From Verpa conica (lineage: Eukaryota > Ascomycota > Pezizomycetes > Pezizales > Morchellaceae), in NCBI GenBank assembly GCA_033030425.1, contig JAUFSD010000016.1:1178001-1242000 (forward strand): 64,000 nucleotides of DNA, given 5' to 3'. Numbering within the stretch: the stretch's first letter is position 1; every line of letters starts with the position of its first letter. The translations under genes and the position numbers were made by a program. The notes under the pieces are model-generated. The model ran no database searches and was not told where the DNA came from. It saw only the letters and a list, made by a program, of their open reading frames with translations. Below are positions 58,813 to 64,000 of this stretch, piece by piece.

Positions 58813-59391
58813 GTGTCGAATACTCCAGAACCAAAAAGAAAGCCCTTTCGTCTCGGTCAGGGCCAAGCAAGGCCAGCCGGGCACAGTTCCGTTCCCCGGA
58901 CGGTCATCACCACATCTGTCGTCCCATCTCAACCACCCTCCATCGTCCAACCTTCAAAAGAAGAGAATGCACAGAGACGACAGCCAGCCACTTTTTCACT
59001 TGGCATGTTGTACGACGAACCCATGGGAGGCTGGACTATCCTCAGCGGACAACATGTATCGCATCAAGATGCTGTTCCCAGAAAACCCCTGCCGATTCGA
59101 CTAAGGTACAAGAAAACGAAACAAAAAAGTTTGGGAACCCGACCGACCAAACAAATACCCCCGAATTCCCACCCCAAGAATAAATACACCTTGCTTACAA
59201 GCATATCAACCCGAAATGCACTTGATATTGATAAACCCTCCTTTTCCCCCGCTCTCTCCCCCCCCGGCGCAGGTGCCGTGTGTACATACATACGTGCCCC
59301 ATCTGTTATAGATATTTCAACTCAGGCTAGGTTGGATAACTACAACAACATGACCAGCAACCAATCTCATATCACAATACAAAAAAAGTAA
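58813..59391 (+). CDS. Hypothetical protein, about 192 aa
   Basis: An open frame starting at TG TCG AAT (SNTPEPKRKPFRLGQ). No ATG precedes it in frame. A CCTAG acceptor directly at its front (AG at 58812-58813) would let the start codon be split by an intron (A|TG), but I cannot place the donor. The chain is Pro/Ser/Lys-rich in its first 60 residues, then LGMLYDEPMGGWTILSG and a basic stretch (RLRYKKTKQK). The last 60 residues look disordered. A possible donor at GTACAAG near 59105 and an acceptor at about 59272 would shorten it in the same frame. No family recognised; composition is richer in GC than the flanks. Confidence 0.4.
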   Translation: MSNTPEPKRKPFRLGQGQARPAGHSSVPRTVITTSVVPSQPPSIVQPSKEENAQRRQPATFSLGMLYDEPMGGWTILSGQHVSHQDAVPRKPLPIRLRYKKTKQKSLGTRPTKQIPPNSHPKNKYTLLTSISTRNALDIDKPSFSPALSPPGAGAVCTYIRAPSVIDISTQARLDNYNNMTSNQSHITIQKK

Positions 59392-61998
59392 AAAAGTGTA
59401 GGAAGCGTCTATCCTTTCCAGGTGCACAAAGCTCAATAACAGAATTAGAGATGCTCTGTCTCACTTGACCTTTTCTCTTTTTTTTACCGCCTCAGGGTTA
59501 TGTAAATAGTCCCGCGCGGATAATCCAATGCGGGGCAACCCACTTATCTCCCCCTATCGCATAGAAACCTTCTCGAAGCTCTCGTGATGGATTCCCCTCT
59601 CTCTCCCAGGGTTAGGTGAAGCAGGAACAAACATGCGCACACCCGCACCCGGCAGCTGCGGGTAGGGGTAATAAATAACAAAATACTTTTTTTTTAAAAA
59701 AAAAAAAAAGATGCGAGAAATGCGATATGATGCGGGGGGGAATCAAGTTTAAGTTTCTCGGTAAATTTTGTTGAGATTCGTTTTGCATTCGCATCTATCG
59801 CATATGATGGATGGGATACGCATCCTTACAGCCTGATGATGATGACTTCATGTGACTTGTCGTGTATCCAAGACGAATATCTTCAGAGCATCAGAGTAGA
59901 GTAGGGTATGTACAAAGGCAGTAAGTAATCCGCCTCACACGAACCTTTCCACCATCAGCCTTATTGTCCCCCCCCACCTCGCCTAGTTCTGTCGCGCGTG
60001 ATGCCCTATCGTCTGACGAAAGCCTGTACTTGGGTAATACCTAACCTTAGAGTGGACGAACCCCACTTACAGGTTCTTTCTATTCCCATCAATAGATCTG
60101 TACAGGTGATGCCCTAGTAACGGAAGACTTCTGTCATCATATTTGCGCCTGGGAGTACTCTACACAGACATCTGTCCCAATCAAATACGCTAGATTCAAA
60201 GCTCCCTCGGATGTCCGGTAGTATCATTGCCATTGGGAGCCACTGAGGGTTCAGAGATCACGTGAAACCAGACAGCCTCACAATGAGGGATCATGGAACT
60301 TATAGTAAAAGGAACCATCCCCAGCCCCATCTTTCGTCAGCCTTAACTATTTGCCACTGTAGATTTAGCTTCCGCCCACTCCCACTAGCCCTGTTAATTT
60401 CACGTGACCTATGGATCTCCCCATCTTTCACTATCATTATGAATGCCAATCCACCTGACGTCAATCACTTTGTAGAGATCCAGTAGATAAGCAACCCGCC
60501 CGTGTTTGGCCAATGGTGTGGTAATAATCGCAATACTTGAGCAACACACCAATCAGCTCAGGCGGATTAATACCCATTTAGCAGTAGTATCCCATTATAT
60601 TATATAGTAGACTTTCGTGGTAAAGAATAGCAGCTCTATAATAATAACCATGGTATCAGTTTCGTAGCTGGTTTGTGATAGGATATATGTGTGTGTTATA
60701 AGAATAAATGACCTATAAAAATTATAGTATCTTGGTCGTATGGTGCAAGTCTACCCACTACCCTCGCGCATCTTTCCAACATCTTTGTTAAGCTAAGGGA
60801 TTAATTAACTAATTGAATCGCATGACTCAAGCGACCAATCAATCCCAGTTAAAGTAAATGATATTAATCGTCATGGAGACCGGCTCTCCTATCTTCTTGT
60901 GGAATATCTCCCTTAAACTCTTATCTATCCTTTGGTTAATTTTACGTATTAACTATAGTAGCTACGTTAAATATTGGCTCATAGCTTCATAGGTTTTTTT
61001 TTCTCCCCCTCCCCTCCTGAAAGTAGAGTGGTGAAGAAGACTTTCTTTTTTTTCTTTGTAAAAGTGGGGTTATCAAAGATGTTCGGCCAAGGCCTGTGAA
61101 TCTTAGATAAAGTCGCACACCAAGGATTGTTTTGTACCTACTTCAAATCGTGGTAAGGTGCGTCATTCTCGCCTAATGAGATGAGACAGTTAGGCGCGTA
61201 AGCCGTCTGTTGCAGTGCTTTTACATGAAAAGAAAGATGGTGTATTAAAAAAAAAAAAAGGTTTAGTACCTACATCATCACCCACTACGCTACTACCTCT
61301 ATTAATGAAAAGATAATAATAATCAAGAAACGTGATACTCTAGACCTGAGGTGAGAGGGGGGGGAATTTTTCATTGGTTCCTGTTATCCTTGTTTCTCGG
61401 AACGCCTCCACGGAGATGCCCATCTCCTGTCCCACGTTTTTTTTTTTTTTACTCTCATGTTTATCTCCCCAGAATCTTAGAGTATCAGGGAGATACAAAC
61501 GACTACACGCAATATACAGCGAGAGGGGGGGGTGGGGAAGAGAGAGAAGAATACAGCCCAGGTTCGTGATACCCTACTTCGCCCCTGACGCGAGTACGCA
61601 TTACACTTGCGCAAAACACGCAATTGTGTACAAGTTCTATTTCCATCCCTCCTTCTCCTAGTGTAGATAAATGTGTTATTGGTAAACCTCGTGGCATCCC
61701 TCTGTAAACATCACCCGTTCCCCGAACAACCGCTCTCGGACGGACTGCAGTTGCGGTTTTATGGGAATAGAAAAGAAACCTGCACCTCATCACACCGCAG
61801 CTGCAGACTAGGGGAGATTTGAATCACTTGACACTTCACAAGTTTAAAGGAGGGAGAAAGAAAGAAGAAAAAAAAGGGCAGGGCCTATACTCTACAAACT
61901 ACAAACTAGAATCGAATACAGTTATTTGTATACATATTTTTACACGTATCCACCGGGTTGTTTATGTCTAAACAGTAATAAAAAAGTATCGATGACCA

Positions 61999-62037
61999 CC
62001 CTCCCCTCCCCTCCCCTCCCCCTCCCCCTCCCCCCCT
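61999..62037 (-). repeat. CCCCT/AGGGG tandem repeat
   Basis: Six to seven CCCCT units, some with an extra C. On the minus strand this is AGGGG repeated, another G-quadruplex candidate. Confidence 0.7.
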
Positions 62038-62392
62038 TCAGCTATCATGTCAGGAGCAAGGAGGAACTTACGGTGAAACTGAACGTGTCTTGTCTACTAA
62101 GTATAACTCGGATGCCGCGATAAAACGAGCCTAGCCTGGGGGAGGTGGTATCAAGATAGGCATGATGCCATATCACCTACCCCGCGCGATAACGCCTCAC
62201 CCCCCAAAAACCTCTTCAGCGGGGCCTACCGGGGAGATATAGGGGGGGGAATAAAATAAAGAAAAATAAACAAACATGCACAACCCCGCAACGGTCTCCG
62301 TAACAACGAAAAGAGAAGCAATCCCGGACTAACACACTCCCTCCATCCCTACCCGAGATAGACACAGGGTCAGGGTTTATTCACAAAGAAAG

Positions 62393-62419
62393 CCGAAGAT
62401 CCCGAAGATCCCGAAGATC
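62393..62419 (+). repeat. 9-bp tandem repeat CCGAAGATC, three copies
   Basis: Three perfect tandem copies of CCGAAGATC. No coding context that I trust. Confidence 0.75.
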
Positions 62420-64000
62420 AAGGTCAGACCGAGCGAAGATCTCCCGGGAACGTCAAATAGTGTTACGCCATTGTCGTCATAGATGTACAATGGTAATGTT
62501 ATTTTTGTTTTTTGTTTATGGAGGAAACGTAGTTTCAATTGGTATTTTGCATTTATATTTCCCCCTCTGGGGTAGTTGATACGAGGGGGTAGCATAAGCA
62601 TCAGCCCGAACGTGCTGTGCACGGATGTTTACAGATTTTTTATTTGTGTATTGGTACATACGTACATTGGTTCATTTTTCTGTTTCTTCTCTTCCCTTTT
62701 TTTTTTTTTCCTTCTTCAGCTTGAGATTCAGCTTCCGGTTCCGCCGAGTAAAGACAATACTATACCGAATCACGCACTTTCTCAGCTCGGTGATAGGTAA
62801 AAAATATGCACAAGCCAGCAGTAAAGTCATGCCAATTTAACGATCCTCTAGGACGTTTTCGGGGAAAAAGCCATCGTTTGTGTAAACAGTCAGGCGGAGC
62901 CACCATCTCGCTTCGCTCAAAAAGGATTGATTCGGCCGGGCCCCCCGATCTCATGGAGCTGCTAGTCTGGGGAAACATTCTACAATACGTTTTTACACAT
63001 GAAGAAGAAGAAGAAGGTTCCGCAGAGACCGCGGTGCGGCGGAGCATCGACACTGTCAGCAATCCTCGTCATTCTCGTACCAAGGGTGGTCGGACATTAC
63101 AACGTGACCGCCAGGTTTCTGTGATCAAAGCCATAAACGTCTAGCGTAACGCTAGTGGCGGCAAGGGCGGTGGCTCGACGGCGAACCAACGTAAACGTTC
63201 CACGTCCACGATACTATTATGATTTTATAAAATGACATTGTTTGGAGGAGGTGACCGGTGAGCACAACAACTTGGAAAACAAAAGTGTGACCCCCCCACA
63301 TCATCATTACCACGACAATTACGGTATTGGTCTGCTGCCCATAGATACATGGACTAGAGCAGGGTTAAGCGGAGAGTGGCTCGAATTAACGAAATAGGCA
63401 CTTCGGCACCTACCGGTTATGGGAACCTATAAGAGGAACATTACACTTTTAGAGGTTGGTAAATAACTAACTTTATTCGATATAGCTATGACCCCCTATC
63501 AAAAAGGAGCCAAAAAAACCAAATCGTGGGGATTGGTAATGATCGGCTTTACGCAAACAACGCCTCAAGCTCAACCTTCAGCTTCATCGTGAGATCCTAG
63601 CTCACGAGACTTTACACAAGCCCCCCGTACACCGTGACAATTTTTTTTTTGTACAGTGACAAAAGGAAGAAGAAAATACCGAACCAATCATCCACCCGGT
63701 CACTCTTCGGAGAATTCTTTTTCGAACACCCCCCCTCCCTCCCCAGCCAACGCATCATCCCAATAGCTCGTATCAACCAAGCTACTGGGTTTCTTTTGTA
63801 GATGCAATATCCCGGGAACTACGGTGTTTTTTTTTTTGCTAGTCCCTGATGAATATACAGGTTTCTTAACTCTCTACATACCCCCCTAGGCTACATATTC
63901 AACCCTGGTTGTTTTTATTTTTTAGATGGCTCTGTGTTGTCGACGTTGGAATATGTGTATTTTTGACATCTGCATACTTGTTAATGCGAAGGCCGCGATT

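Larger units (their letters stand above)
59392..64000. other. Right-end intergenic region
   Basis: About 4.6 kb with no gene that I can support. There are many homopolymer runs (A-run at 59696-59709, T-runs at 61439-61450 and 62699-62710) and the CCCCT repeat annotated separately. Overlapping plus and minus frames at 62760-63144 have the length of a small gene but no motif. A CCGAAGATC triplet repeat lies at about 62393-62419. Confidence 0.4.

Noticed and set aside
62760..63144. Overlapping frames of 100 and 112 codons on opposite strands
   Set aside because: Neither has a recognisable domain, and the mutual overlap shows that openness here reflects composition.

Overview
The window looks like nuclear DNA of a filamentous ascomycete (Pezizomycotina). 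Genes are sparse and both strands are used. Most genes are split by short introns (46-105 bp, one of 273 bp) with GTRNGY donors, CTRAC/CTAAY branch sites close to the acceptor, and no operon spacing. Protein families point the same way: a GtaA-type secreted glutaminase, a fungal amidoligase, F-box-like/ankyrin proteins, a small 'MCHW...CGH' Cys-rich protein and an LPMO-like secreted protein. The ankyrin family and long AT-rich spacers would fit a Pezizomycete, but that is inference. No rRNA, tRNA, CRISPR or intact transposon was recognised. Region by region: 0.2-6.7 kb holds three minus-strand genes of unknown function, including a 754-aa coiled-coil protein rebuilt here from three exons. 6.7-10.2 kb is AT-rich and apparently empty. 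10.3-10.9 kb encodes a small secreted protein whose intron appears to be GC-AG. 13.0-15.9 kb is a six-exon glutaminase with a long C-terminal extension. 16-24 kb is mostly empty, with two weakly supported loci. 24.2-27.2 kb holds a divergent pair: a kelch protein and a 447-aa protein containing an internal duplication that carries its intron with it. 29.0-30.5 kb is a low-complexity, probably nuclear protein with two SUMO-interaction-like motifs. 33.5-37.8 kb has three plus-strand genes: an RRM-like protein, an amidoligase and a small Cys-rich protein. 39.9-41.6 kb has a small tail-anchored-like protein and a secreted LPMO-like protein. 42.8-50.5 kb is a same-strand tandem array of six F-box-like/ankyrin genes: four look intact, one is truncated and one is frameshifted. 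A telomere-like GGGTTAGGG motif recurs 60-110 bp upstream of five of them. 54.6-56.6 kb is a J-domain protein, and 58.8-59.4 kb is an unrecognised ORF. The rest is low-complexity spacer with G-rich and C-rich tracts. The genes do not form an obvious pathway. Two themes stand out: extracellular nutrition (glutaminase, LPMO-like protein, small secreted protein) and birth and decay of the ankyrin family. The best candidates for undescribed biology are the duplicated-domain protein at 25.7 kb, the amidoligase neighbourhood and the ankyrin array with its shared promoter motif. All splice models were made by eye from consensus sites and frame continuity; no alignments or RNA data were used.
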